Shown piece after piece: positions 53,121-61,577 of a stretch of DNA of 64,000 nt. Source of the DNA: Streptomyces cellostaticus (GTDB lineage Bacteria > Actinomycetota > Actinomycetes > Streptomycetales > Streptomycetaceae). The stretch's first letter is position 1, and every line of letters begins with the position of its first letter. The position numbers were made by a program, and so were the translations under genes. The stretch covers positions 1 through 64,000 of the forward strand of contig NZ_KQ948036.1 in NCBI RefSeq assembly GCF_001513965.1. The letters run 5' to 3'. The notes beneath the pieces are model-generated. The model was not told where the DNA came from and made no database searches. It saw only the letters and a list, made by a program, of their open reading frames with translations.

Positions 53121-54296
53121 ATGGCACAGTCGGCGCGCGCGATCGTCATCGGCGGCGGGATCGGAGGCCTGGCCGCGGCCGCGGCCCTGCACCGGCGCGG
53201 CTGGCACGTCACCGTGCTGGAGCGGGCGCCTTCGCTGGAGCCGGTGGGCGCGGCCATCTCGCTCGCCCCGAACGCGCTGCGCGCCCTGGACGTCCTCGGC
53301 GTCGGCGACGAGATCCGCGACCTGGCCGCCTGGCAGGGCGACGGGGGCCTGCGCACCCCCGGCGGGCGCTGGCTGTCCCGATCGAACGCCGAGGCCGCGG
53401 CCGCCCGCTTCGGCGGCCCGCTGGTCCTGCTGCCCCGGACCGCCCTCGTCGACCGCCTCGCCGCCCTGCTGCCGCCCGGCGCCGTCCGCACGGCGGCCGC
53501 CGCGACCCTCGCCGACCCCGGGGACGGCACCCGCCCGGCCCGGGTGACCTGCGGCGCCGAGGAACTCCAGGCCGACCTGGTGGTCGGCGCGGACGGCATC
53601 AACTCCCGTGTCCGCAGCGTGCTGTTCCCCGCCCACCCAGGGCCGGTCCATGCCGGGTTCACCACCTGGCGGGTCCTGATCCCGGTGCCCGGTGCGGAGT
53701 TCGCCTCGCACGAGACCTGGGGCCGGGGGCGCATCTGGGGCACGCACCCGCTCAAGGACGGCCGGGTCTACGCCTACGCGGCCGCCATGACCCCGCCCGG
53801 GGAGCGCGCCCCCGACGACGAGAAGGCCGAACTGCGGCGCCGGTTCGGAAACTGGCACGACCCGATCCCCGCCGTCATCGCCGCCGCCCGCCCCGAGGAC
53901 GTGCTGCGCCACGACGTCCACCACATCGCCGAGCCCCTGCCCGCCTACCACCTCGGCCGGGTCGCCCTCCTCGGCGACGCCGCCCACGCCATGCCGCCGA
54001 CCCTGGGCCAGGGCGGCAACCAGGCCGTCGAGGACGCGGTCGTCCTCGCGCACCACAGCCATGACCTGGCCGGTTACACCGCCGCCCGGCTTCCGCGGAC
54101 GAGCGCGATCGCCCGCCAGGCCGTCAGGGTGGCCCGCCTCAACATGGCCCGGAGCCGCGCCGTCGTCGCCGTACGCAACACCGCGATCGCCGCGCTGTCC
54201 AAGGCCGGACCGGCACTGTTCCTGCGGAGCTTCGACGGCATCGCCGACTGGCGGCCCCCGTATGCTTCCGAGCAGGCGCACGCAGGCAACCGGTAG
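53121..54296 (+). CDS. FAD-dependent monooxygenase (PHBH fold)
   Basis: This 391-aa class A flavoprotein hydroxylase has GGGIGGLAAAAALHRRGW and LERAPSLEPVGAAI for ADP-ribose binding, DLVVGADGINSRVR (DG motif) and VALLGDAAHAMPPTLGQGGNQAVEDA (GD motif). It uses NAD(P)H and O2 on an aromatic or polyketide-like substrate. ATG 53121 follows AGGAGGA. The divergent TetR and operator array suggest induction by its substrate. Confidence 0.92.
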   Translation: MAQSARAIVIGGGIGGLAAAAALHRRGWHVTVLERAPSLEPVGAAISLAPNALRALDVLGVGDEIRDLAAWQGDGGLRTPGGRWLSRSNAEAAAARFGGPLVLLPRTALVDRLAALLPPGAVRTAAAATLADPGDGTRPARVTCGAEELQADLVVGADGINSRVRSVLFPAHPGPVHAGFTTWRVLIPVPGAEFASHETWGRGRIWGTHPLKDGRVYAYAAAMTPPGERAPDDEKAELRRRFGNWHDPIPAVIAAARPEDVLRHDVHHIAEPLPAYHLGRVALLGDAAHAMPPTLGQGGNQAVEDAVVLAHHSHDLAGYTAARLPRTSAIARQAVRVARLNMARSRAVVAVRNTAIAALSKAGPALFLRSFDGIADWRPPYASEQAHAGNR

Positions 54297-54306
54297 GGGT
54301 GAGCTC

Positions 54307-55212
54307 GTGAAGGTCGGCTGCATCGGACTCGGGGACATCGCGCAGAAGGCGTACCTGCCGGTACTGGGCACGCAGCCGGAGATCGAGCTCCATCTCCAGA
54401 CCCGCACGCCCGAGACCCTCGCCCGGGTCGCGGACTCGCTCCACCTGCCGGCAGACCGGCGGCACACGACCCTGGACTCCCTGCTCGCCGCGGGACTCGA
54501 CGCGGCCTTCGTGCACGCGCCCACCACCGTCCACCCGGAGATCGTCACCCGGCTGCTGGAAGCGGGCGTGCCCACGTACGTCGACAAGCCGCTCGCCTAC
54601 CGACTCGCCGACTCCGAACGGCTCGTGGCCCTCGCCGAGCAGCGCGAGGTCTCGCTCTTCGTCGGCTTCAACCGGCGCTACGCCCCCTCCTACGCGCAGT
54701 GCCTGGACCATCCCCGCGAGCTGATCCTCATGCAGAAGAACCGGGTCGGAGTGCCCGAGGAAGCGCGCTCGATGATCCTGGACGACTTCGTCCACGTCGC
54801 CGACACGCTGCGGTTCCTGGTGCCGGGCCCGGTCGACGACGTGACCGTGCGCGCCCGTACCGAGGGCGGGCTGCTCCACCACGTCGTGCTCCAGCTGGCC
54901 GGGGACGGCTTCACCGCCCTCGGCGTGATGAACCGGCTCAGCGGCTCGACCGAGGAGATCCTGGAGGTCTCCGGTCAGGACACCAAGCGCCAGGTGCTCA
55001 ATCTGGCCGAGGTGATCGACCACAAGGGACAGCCGACGGTGCGCCGGCGCGGCGACTGGGTGCCGGTGGCCCGGCAGCGCGGCATCGAGCAGGCGGTCCT
55101 CGCCTTCCTCGACGCCGTGCGCGCGGGCAAGGTGCTCAGCGCCCGGGACGCACTGGCGACGCATGAACTGTGCGAGCGGGTGGTACGAGCGGTTGCGTCC
55201 GGCGCAGCCTGA
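54307..55212 (+). CDS. Gfo/Idh/MocA family oxidoreductase
   Basis: This 301-aa protein has an N-terminal Rossmann motif GCIGLGDIAQKAYLPVL, EVTRLLEAGVPTYVDKPLAY-like text with the family's DKP Lys, and VGFNRRYAP. These enzymes use NAD(P) on sugars, inositols or imines. GTG 54307 is 10 bp after the monooxygenase stop, so the two may be co-transcribed. Its last 77 bp overlap the 3' end of the convergent lnt gene. Confidence 0.85.
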   Translation: MKVGCIGLGDIAQKAYLPVLGTQPEIELHLQTRTPETLARVADSLHLPADRRHTTLDSLLAAGLDAAFVHAPTTVHPEIVTRLLEAGVPTYVDKPLAYRLADSERLVALAEQREVSLFVGFNRRYAPSYAQCLDHPRELILMQKNRVGVPEEARSMILDDFVHVADTLRFLVPGPVDDVTVRARTEGGLLHHVVLQLAGDGFTALGVMNRLSGSTEEILEVSGQDTKRQVLNLAEVIDHKGQPTVRRRGDWVPVARQRGIEQAVLAFLDAVRAGKVLSARDALATHELCERVVRAVASGAA

Positions 55213-56695
55213 GCACCCGCACCCCCTCGGTCACGCTCAGGGCGGCCAGCACCAGCAGGGCGCCGTGCACCGGCCAGTCGCCGTAGCGGACGTACGGGGT
55301 GACGCCGTGCGCCAGTGGTACGTCGTACACGCGGGCGGTGCTCGCGTCGGTGCCGAGCCACGGGCCGAGGCGCTGCCCGCCCGGGCCGTAGACGGCGGAG
55401 ACGCCGGTCAGGGTCGCGTGCACCATCGGGCGGCCGGTCTCGGCGGCGCGCAGCGCGGCCAGCGAGGCGTGCTGCTCCGGGGCCCAGCTGCCCTGGAAGG
55501 TCGAGGTGGCCGACTGGCCGAGCAGCACGTCGGCGCCGTCCTGCGCGAGGTGCCGGCTCATGTCGGGGAACGCGGTCTCGAAGCAGATCATCGGGCCGAC
55601 ACGCAGCCCGTGCCCCACGTTCATCACGACCTGCTCGGTGCCGCGCCGTCGGTCCTCGCCCGCCGCCTTGCCGACGGAGGTGGCCCAGCCGAGCACGGAG
55701 CGCGCCGGAACGTACTCCCCGAAGGGGACGAGGCGCATCTTGTCGTACCGGTCACCGGTGGGGCCGCCCGGTCCGATGAGGACCGAACTCTTGTAGATCC
55801 CGCGCCGGTCGGAGCGCCGGGCGTCCACGTTGACCAGGATGTCCGCGCCGGTCTGCCGGGACAGTACCGCGATCCGCCGTGCCAGGTCGGGCCGGTCGCC
55901 CAGGTCGAAGCCGACGCTGCTCTCGCCCCAGACGATCAGGTCGACGTGCTGCCCGACGAGCCGCCGGGTCAGCTGCTCCTCGTGGTCGAAGCGCCGGTCG
56001 CCGCCGTCCATCACGCCGGGCTGTACGACGGCGATCCGGACCTGTCCGTCCACCTCCGGGCGGGGCGACCACACCCAGGCCGCCGAGGTCGCCGTGGCCG
56101 TGGCGAGCAGCGAGGCCACGGCCGGCACCCGGGCCTCGCGCACGGATATCAGCACCGCCGCCGCCACGTTGACGGCCACCACCAGGAAGCTGAGCAGCCA
56201 CACCCCGCCCACCGAGGCCAGCCGTAGCGCCGGGCCCACCTGCCACTGGCTGGAGCCGAGCATGCCCCAGGGTCCTCCGAGGCCCTGCCAGGAGCGGACC
56301 AGCTCCACCGCCAGCCACGCCGACGGCAGCACCAGCAGCGCGGCCGCGCCCCGCCCCGGCGAGGACACCCCGCCCAGGAACCGGCGGACCAGCCAGCCCC
56401 AGGGCGCCCAGAGCAGGCTCAGCAGCCCGGCTATCAGGAAGATGAAGACGTGCAGGCTCGGCAGCAGCCAGTGGTGCACGGCCACCATGAACCCGAACCC
56501 GCCGCACCAGCCGTCGTACGCGGCCCGCCGCCCGGTCGGCGCCGAGCGGGCCAGCAGGATCCACGGCACCAGCGCGACGTACGCGAACCACCACAGCGAA
56601 GGAGCAGGGAACGCGAAAACGGGCAGGGTGCCCGCAACGGCGACGACGCAGGAGCGCCGCCAGGGGGAGGTCAGCCAGCGGTCGATCGTCCTCAT
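55136..56695 (-). CDS. lnt: Apolipoprotein N-acyltransferase
   Basis: This 519-aa membrane enzyme adds a third acyl chain to lipoproteins. It has six to seven N-terminal transmembrane helices and a nitrilase-like domain with the triad Glu (VWGESSVGFDL), Lys (YDKMRLVPFGEY) and Cys (PMICFETAFP). Streptomyces has two Lnt proteins; from memory this neighbourhood corresponds to S. coelicolor Lnt2 (SCO1336). ATG 56695 is used. The C-terminal about 30 residues are basic. The last 77 bp overlap the neighbouring oxidoreductase gene tail-to-tail. Confidence 0.93.
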   Translation of the reverse strand: MRTIDRWLTSPWRRSCVVAVAGTLPVFAFPAPSLWWFAYVALVPWILLARSAPTGRRAAYDGWCGGFGFMVAVHHWLLPSLHVFIFLIAGLLSLLWAPWGWLVRRFLGGVSSPGRGAAALLVLPSAWLAVELVRSWQGLGGPWGMLGSSQWQVGPALRLASVGGVWLLSFLVVAVNVAAAVLISVREARVPAVASLLATATATSAAWVWSPRPEVDGQVRIAVVQPGVMDGGDRRFDHEEQLTRRLVGQHVDLIVWGESSVGFDLGDRPDLARRIAVLSRQTGADILVNVDARRSDRRGIYKSSVLIGPGGPTGDRYDKMRLVPFGEYVPARSVLGWATSVGKAAGEDRRRGTEQVVMNVGHGLRVGPMICFETAFPDMSRHLAQDGADVLLGQSATSTFQGSWAPEQHASLAALRAAETGRPMVHATLTGVSAVYGPGGQRLGPWLGTDASTARVYDVPLAHGVTPYVRYGDWPVHGALLVLAALSVTEGVRVLRLRRTQPLVPPARTVHASPVRPGR

Positions 56696-56778
56696 ACGGA
56701 GTCTCCCTACCCGGGGCTGCCTCCAGTGTGCGCGCCGGAAGCGATCTCCGACAGAGGGCACCGGAGCGGCTCAGCGGC

Positions 56779-57261
56779 TCACTCGGGCACGGCCGCCGGG
56801 CTGCGGTCCGGCATCCGGCGCCACTTCTCCTGCACGACGACCTCGCGCAGCCGCCAGCCCTCCGTCGTGCGCAGCAGCCCGAAGTCGTACCGGCCGCCGC
56901 ACACCAGGTCCGGGGCACCTGAGCCGTCGGCGCCCGCGAACCGCATCGGGTTGATGTAGTCGGCCCGCACCCGGGCGGTGTCCCCGGTGTCGTGCTCCAG
57001 GATCCCGAAACGCAGCCGGCGGTTGACGATCAGATGCTGCCGCATCGCGAACAGCCGAAGGCTCTCGGCCAGCCACCCGGCCACCCGGCCGGCCTCGCCC
57101 TCGATGCCGCCGGCGGAACGGTAGTCGGCCCGCCCGTCCGCCGTGAACAGTCCCCGGTACGCCGTCCAGTCACCGTCGTCCACCGCCCCGGCGTACTCGG
57201 TGACCAACTCGTCCACGGCCAGCCGGTCCATTACGGTCGCGAGCTCCACACGCTGCGTCAT
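56779..57261 (-). CDS. NTF2/SnoaL-like protein
   Basis: This 160-aa cone-fold protein has RLAVDELVTEYAGAVDDGDW, TYRGLFTADGRADYRSAGG and the buried strand region VRADYINPMRF. The family includes polyketide cyclases, ketosteroid isomerases and uncharacterised dehydratase-like proteins. ATG 57261 is favoured; GTG 57279 adds six residues. No pathway context. Confidence 0.82.
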   Translation of the reverse strand: MTQRVELATVMDRLAVDELVTEYAGAVDDGDWTAYRGLFTADGRADYRSAGGIEGEAGRVAGWLAESLRLFAMRQHLIVNRRLRFGILEHDTGDTARVRADYINPMRFAGADGSGAPDLVCGGRYDFGLLRTTEGWRLREVVVQEKWRRMPDRSPAAVPE

Positions 57262-57352
57262 CGGCACAGTGTTGGACACCGGGGGCCAGGTGCCAAGAGG
57301 CGCGCCGGATATTCGGTGGTGCGGGACGTGACCGGCAGCCGAACCTGTCCTT

Positions 57353-57976
57353 GTGAACGATCAATCAGTCGAACCGTCGTACGAAGTCGAGCCGAAGTTC
57401 CGTGTCCGGGCCCGCCACACCGAGTCCACCGTCACCGTCTACCAGGCCTACCGCCCGGAGATCGGCGGCCCGGCGGCCCGCACCGGCCGCTTCCCGGCCT
57501 CCTGGAAGCGGGAGCGGATGACCTGGATCAAGCCGTCCTTCCTGTGGATGATGTACCGCTGCGGCTGGGGCACCAAGGAGGGCCAGGAGACGGTCCTCGC
57601 CGTCGAGATCGGTCGCGACGGCTTCGAGTGGGCCCTGCGGAACGCCTGCCTGTCGCACTACGCGCCCGGCCTGCACGAGAACCAGGCCGCCTGGAAGAGG
57701 GAGTTGAGGCAGGCCCCGGCCCGCGTCCAGTGGGACCCTGAGCGGGATCTGCACCTCAACCCGCTGCCGCACCGCTCGCTCCAGCTCGGCCTCGCGGGCG
57801 AGGCGGCCGCCCGGTACGCCGACGAGTGGATCGTCGGCATCGAGGACGTGACGCCGCTGGCGACACAGATGCACGCGCTGGTCCGGGCCGGCGACCTCGA
57901 CCGGGCGGCGCAGCTGCTGCCCGAGGAGCGGCCGTACCCCATGGCCGACGAGGTGCTCGCGCACCTGCGGGCGTAG
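57353..57976 (+). CDS. DUF4291 domain protein
   Basis: This 207-aa protein carries the DUF4291 signature RMTWIKPSFLWMMYRCGW followed by ACLSHYAPGLHENQAAW and QWDPERDLHLNPLPHRSLQ. Function is unknown in all organisms I know. GTG 57353 has no Shine-Dalgarno; an upstream hexamer could make it leaderless, but the match is weak. It is divergent from the NTF2-like gene. The 289-bp gap after it (57977-58265) contains no supportable gene. Confidence 0.85.
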   Translation: MNDQSVEPSYEVEPKFRVRARHTESTVTVYQAYRPEIGGPAARTGRFPASWKRERMTWIKPSFLWMMYRCGWGTKEGQETVLAVEIGRDGFEWALRNACLSHYAPGLHENQAAWKRELRQAPARVQWDPERDLHLNPLPHRSLQLGLAGEAAARYADEWIVGIEDVTPLATQMHALVRAGDLDRAAQLLPEERPYPMADEVLAHLRA

Positions 57977-58253
57977 GCCTGCCGGTCCCGGGCGCGCCTC
58001 CCGGGCCCCACTTTCGTCCGGGAGTTCACGATCTCGCCAGCTCTCCACGTGCGGGAACTCAGTGGCCTCCTGGGGTGGACGCCGAAGATCTCAAGGCCCG
58101 CTCGGAAGAAGCCCCCGCGCACAGCGGCATCTGGGTGGTGCGGTCAGGAACGGCCCCCGTGCGCGATTTCGCCGATCTGGGACAGCCCGGGGTGCCCGGC
58201 ACCCTGTGACGGTCGTGAGACGAACCATACGACGATCACACACACGGGTCGGT

Positions 58254-58259
58254 TAGGGT
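58254..58259 (+). promoter_or_regulatory. -10 element of a leaderless VTT-domain gene
   Basis: TAGGGT ends 6 nt before ATG 58266, which has no Shine-Dalgarno. Confidence 0.55.
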
Positions 58260-58265
58260 CACCGG

Positions 58266-59045
58266 ATGCTCGATGCCAACCGCTCTGGCACCGCCACAGC
58301 CGCTCCCCGGGCCGCCGCCACGGAGCTCGCCGTCCTCGCGGCCGTCCCCGTCCCGCCCCTGCCTCGTGCGGGGCTCGCCGCCCGGTGCACGCGCGCGGTG
58401 CTGTCGCCGTACGCGCGGCTGTCCCTGCTGCTCGCGTTGCTCGCGGGCGCCGCGGCGTGCGTGTTGATGTTCGAGCCGCAGCGGCTGCTGACGCACGGCT
58501 GGCCGCCGCAGCTCGGCGGGGCCGCGGCAGCCGTCGTGTTCGCGGTGGCGTACGGGCTGTGCACGGTGGCGTTCGTGCCGCGCCCGCTGCTGAACCTGGC
58601 GGCGGGGGCGCTGTTCGGCTCCCAGCTCGGGCTGGGGACGGCACTGGCGGGCACGGTGCTCGGGGCCGGGGTGGCCTTCGGTCTCGGCCGGCTGCTCGGG
58701 CAGGACGCGCTGCGGCCGCTGCTGCGGGGACGCTGGCTGAAGGCGGCCGACGGGCAGCTCAGCCGGCACGGGTTCCGTTCGATGCTGGTGGCCCGGCTCT
58801 TCCCGGGTGTGCCGTTCTGGGCGGCGAACTACTGTGCCGCCGTCTCCCGCATGGGCTGGCTGCCGTTCCTGCTGGCCACGGCGCTCGGCTCGATCCCCAA
58901 CACGGCCGCCTACGCGGTCGCCGGCGCCCGTGCCTCGGCGCCGACCTCGCCGGCCTTCCTGATCGCGATGGCCACCATCGCCGTACCGGCGCTGGCGGGC
59001 ACGGTGGTGGCCTGGCGCAAGCGCCACCACCTGCGCGGCCGCTGA
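58266..59045 (+). CDS. TVP38/TMEM64 (VTT-domain) membrane protein
   Basis: This 259-aa integral membrane protein has about six helices after a roughly 50-aa Ala/Pro/Arg-rich N-terminus. VAYGLCTVAFVPRPLLNLAAGALFG and GRLLGQDALRPLLRGRWLKAAD with FRSMLVARLFPGVPFWAANYCAAVSRM fit the DedA/TVP38 superfamily with its re-entrant loop and conserved Arg. Members affect membrane lipid and undecaprenyl-phosphate distribution. Convergent with the thiolase gene (15 bp). Confidence 0.87.
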   Translation: MLDANRSGTATAAPRAAATELAVLAAVPVPPLPRAGLAARCTRAVLSPYARLSLLLALLAGAAACVLMFEPQRLLTHGWPPQLGGAAAAVVFAVAYGLCTVAFVPRPLLNLAAGALFGSQLGLGTALAGTVLGAGVAFGLGRLLGQDALRPLLRGRWLKAADGQLSRHGFRSMLVARLFPGVPFWAANYCAAVSRMGWLPFLLATALGSIPNTAAYAVAGARASAPTSPAFLIAMATIAVPALAGTVVAWRKRHHLRGR

Positions 59046-59060
59046 TCAGCCGGTGATCCG

Positions 59061-60230
59061 TCAGACCCCTTCCAAGATCATCGCGTTGGCGAGTCCGCCC
59101 GCCTCGCACATGGTCTGCAGGGCGTAACGGGCGCCGCGCTCGCGCATCGCGTGGACCAGGGTGGTGGTCAGGCGGGTGCCGCTGGCGCCGAGCGGATGGC
59201 CGAGGGCGATGGCACCGCCGTGCACGTTGACCTTGTCGAGGTCCGCGCCGGTCTCCTGCTGCCAGGCCAGGACCACGCTGGAGAAGGCCTCGTTGATCTC
59301 GAAGAGGTCCATGTCGCCGAGGGTCAGGCCCGCCCGGCGCAGCACCTTCTCGGTGGCCGGGATCACGCCGGTGAGCATCAGCAGCGGATCGGAGCCGGTG
59401 ACGGCGAAGCTGTGCAGGCGGGCCAGCGGGCGCAGGCCGAGGCGGGCCGCGGTCTCGCTGGAGGTGATCAGGACGGCCGAGGCGCCGTCGTTGATGGGGC
59501 TCGCGTTGCCCGCGGTGACGTTCCACTCGATCTGCGGGAAGCGTTCGGCGAACGCGGGGTCGTAGTACGCGGGCTTGAGGCCGGCGAGGATCTCCGGGGT
59601 GCTGCCGGGCCGTACGCACTCGTCGCGGGCGACGCCGTCCAACGGCGCGACCTCGGCGTCGAAGCGCCCCGCCTGCCACGCGGCGGCGGCCTTGTGGTGC
59701 GAGGAGACGGCGAACTCGTCCATCCGCGCGCGCGTGAGGGACCACTTGGCGGCGATGAGTTCGGCGCTGATGCCCTGCGGGACCAGGCCCTCCGGGTAGC
59801 GTTCGGCGACGCCCGGGCCGAACGGGTCCTTCCCGGCGGGCACGTTGGACCACATCGGCACCCGGCTCATGGACTCCACCCCGCAGGCGACGACGAGGTC
59901 GTACGCGCCCGCGATGACGCCCTGCGCGGCGAAGTGCACGGCCTGCTGGGAGGAGCCGCACTGGCGGTCGACCGTGGTCGCCGGGACCGTCTCGGGGAGG
60001 CCGGCCGCGAGGGCGGCGTAGCGGGTGGTGTTCATGGCCTGCTCGCCGACCTGGTCGACGGTGCCGCCGATGACGTCGTCGATCAGCTCCGGGTCGACGC
60101 CGGAGCGCTCGACCAGGGTGCGCAGGGTGTGGGAGAGGAGCTGCACGGGGTGGACGTGGGCGAGGGAGCCGTTCGGCCTGCCCTTGCCGATGGGGGTGCG
60201 TACGGCTTCGACGATGACTGCGTCGCGCAT
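59061..60230 (-). CDS. Acetyl-CoA acetyltransferase/3-ketoacyl-CoA thiolase
   Basis: This 389-aa thiolase has catalytic Cys in DRQCGSSQQAV, NEAFSSV and HGGAIALGHPLGASG (His), and MCEAGGLANAMI (Cys). It works in beta-oxidation or the reverse Claisen condensation. ATG 60230 is clear. The divergent HxlR regulator probably controls it, as the intergenic repeats overlap the regulator's promoter. Confidence 0.92.
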   Translation of the reverse strand: MRDAVIVEAVRTPIGKGRPNGSLAHVHPVQLLSHTLRTLVERSGVDPELIDDVIGGTVDQVGEQAMNTTRYAALAAGLPETVPATTVDRQCGSSQQAVHFAAQGVIAGAYDLVVACGVESMSRVPMWSNVPAGKDPFGPGVAERYPEGLVPQGISAELIAAKWSLTRARMDEFAVSSHHKAAAAWQAGRFDAEVAPLDGVARDECVRPGSTPEILAGLKPAYYDPAFAERFPQIEWNVTAGNASPINDGASAVLITSSETAARLGLRPLARLHSFAVTGSDPLLMLTGVIPATEKVLRRAGLTLGDMDLFEINEAFSSVVLAWQQETGADLDKVNVHGGAIALGHPLGASGTRLTTTLVHAMRERGARYALQTMCEAGGLANAMILEGV

Positions 60231-60295
60231 GGTGCGGGCCTCCTTGGCCGCCCGGCTACCCGCACAGGGAAAGAGAGCGGGAGCTACCAGTGAGT

Positions 60296-60340
60296 AGGAA
60301 ATCCAAACTCACCATAGCTCGCCGGGTTGGAAAATCAAAC
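60296..60340. promoter_or_regulatory. Direct repeat operator candidate between thiolase and hxlR
   Basis: AGGAAATCCAAAC (60296-60308) and TTGGAAAATCAAAC (60327-60340) share GGAAA-N1-2-TC-AAAC and lie 32 bp (three turns) apart. The second overlaps TTGGAA (60327-60332), the likely -35 of hxlR; TAGACT (60348-60353) is its -10. Confidence 0.65.
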
Positions 60341-60360
60341 CCTCATCTAGACTGACCACC

Positions 60361-60831
60361 ATGGCCGCCACGAAAGACCCGCGCCCCTGCTCCATCGCCG
60401 ACGCCCTCGCCCTGGTCGGCGAGAAGTACTCCCTGCTCGTCCTGCGGGAGGTGTGCCTGGGCAACGGCCGCTTCGACCAGCTGGTGCGCAACATCGGCGC
60501 CCCGCGCGACATCCTGGCCACCCGGCTGCGCCGGCTCGTGGACGCCGGGATCCTCACCAAGCGCGCCTACAGCGAGCGCCCGCAGCGCTTCGAGTACCGG
60601 CCCACACCGGCCGGGCTGGAGCTGGAGCCGGTCCTGATGACCCTCAAGGAGTGGGGTGACCGCCATCTCCGCAAGGGCGCCGACCTCCCCATGGTCATCG
60701 AGCACAGCTGCGGCAACGAACTGGTCCCGCAGGTCACCTGCCAGGCCTGCGGCGAGCCCGTCCACCACGAGGACCTGACGGCCCACCCGCAGGCCCCCGG
60801 CTGGACGGTCGCCGGTCCGACGGCCGCCTAG
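60361..60831 (+). CDS. HxlR family transcriptional regulator
   Basis: This 156-aa protein has a winged helix with CSIADALALVGEKYSLLVLREV, GAPRDILATRLRRLVDAGIL and RFEYRPTPAGLEL, plus a C-terminal extension with CQACGEPVHHEDL (possible metal site). ATG 60361 follows TAGACT by 7 nt without a Shine-Dalgarno, so it is probably leaderless. It likely regulates the divergent thiolase. The stop overlaps the neighbouring stop by 4 bp. Confidence 0.9.
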   Translation: MAATKDPRPCSIADALALVGEKYSLLVLREVCLGNGRFDQLVRNIGAPRDILATRLRRLVDAGILTKRAYSERPQRFEYRPTPAGLELEPVLMTLKEWGDRHLRKGADLPMVIEHSCGNELVPQVTCQACGEPVHHEDLTAHPQAPGWTVAGPTAA

Positions 60832-61538
60832 GCCCTGCCCCCCTCGGCGCCGGCGGCACTCTCCGCGAGGCCGAACAGCGTCTCGCACTCCGGGCACCTC
60901 ACCCGGCCGAAGAGCCGGGCCACCCACTCGGCCACCGCCTCCTGCCCGGCGCCGACGGCCATCGCGTGCAGCCGGGCGCCGATCCCCGTCAGGCCGGCAG
61001 GGTCCGCGGGGTGCAGCTCGGCCTCGCAGTCGTCGAGGTACTCGCCCACCAGTACGGCGGTGAGCGCCCCGCACTGCGGGCACTCGGCCTCGAACTCCTC
61101 CAGCAGCACCTCCAGTTCCCGCGACCAGAACGGCACGCCCTCGAACGCGAGCAGGAACTGCGTGTGGTACACGAACTCCTTCGGATCGTTCGCCGGTATC
61201 TCCGCCAGACACGCGTGGGCCACCGGGAGCAGCTCGGCGATCTGGTCCTCGTATCGGAAGCGCTCCGGCGGGTCGGCCTCGGCGACGACGAAGCCCGCGA
61301 GCGCGACCGCCTCGTCACGGGCACCGGCCGCTCGGCCCGTGGCGATGTCCGTGAGCAGGGGCAGCGCGGCGAAGCTCGCGCTGTAGACGCTGCCCTGGTG
61401 GCACAGGGCCGACCAGAGGGCGTGCCAGACCTGCTCGTCGCCCGGTCCGCCGTCGAGCCGGGCGAAGAGTCCGGGTATGTCGTCGGCCGTCCCGTAGGCG
61501 TGCGTGAGCTGCGACCAGTCGGTCGTGGGGTGTGCCAT
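60828..61538 (-). CDS. Zinc-ribbon helical protein, unknown function
   Basis: This 236-aa protein is mostly helical (HEAT-like), with two CxxC pairs, CPQCGALTAV and CPECETLFGL, likely joining in a zinc site. Internal helices (VWHALWSALCHQGSVYSASFAAL, LLPVAHACLAEI) resemble those of polymorphic-toxin immunity proteins, but no toxin gene is adjacent. ATG 61538 is reasonable. It is convergent with hxlR. I do not recognise a named family. Confidence 0.65.
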   Translation of the reverse strand: MAHPTTDWSQLTHAYGTADDIPGLFARLDGGPGDEQVWHALWSALCHQGSVYSASFAALPLLTDIATGRAAGARDEAVALAGFVVAEADPPERFRYEDQIAELLPVAHACLAEIPANDPKEFVYHTQFLLAFEGVPFWSRELEVLLEEFEAECPQCGALTAVLVGEYLDDCEAELHPADPAGLTGIGARLHAMAVGAGQEAVAEWVARLFGRVRCPECETLFGLAESAAGAEGGRA

Positions 61539-61577
61539 GAGGCCGCATTCTGCCCGGTGGCTACGACACCGCCGCGC

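Noticed and set aside
57977..58265. Small coding gene in the gap after the DUF4291 gene
   Set aside because: The only frame of note (ending at 58209) overlaps the DUF4291 gene in another frame and shows no family pattern.
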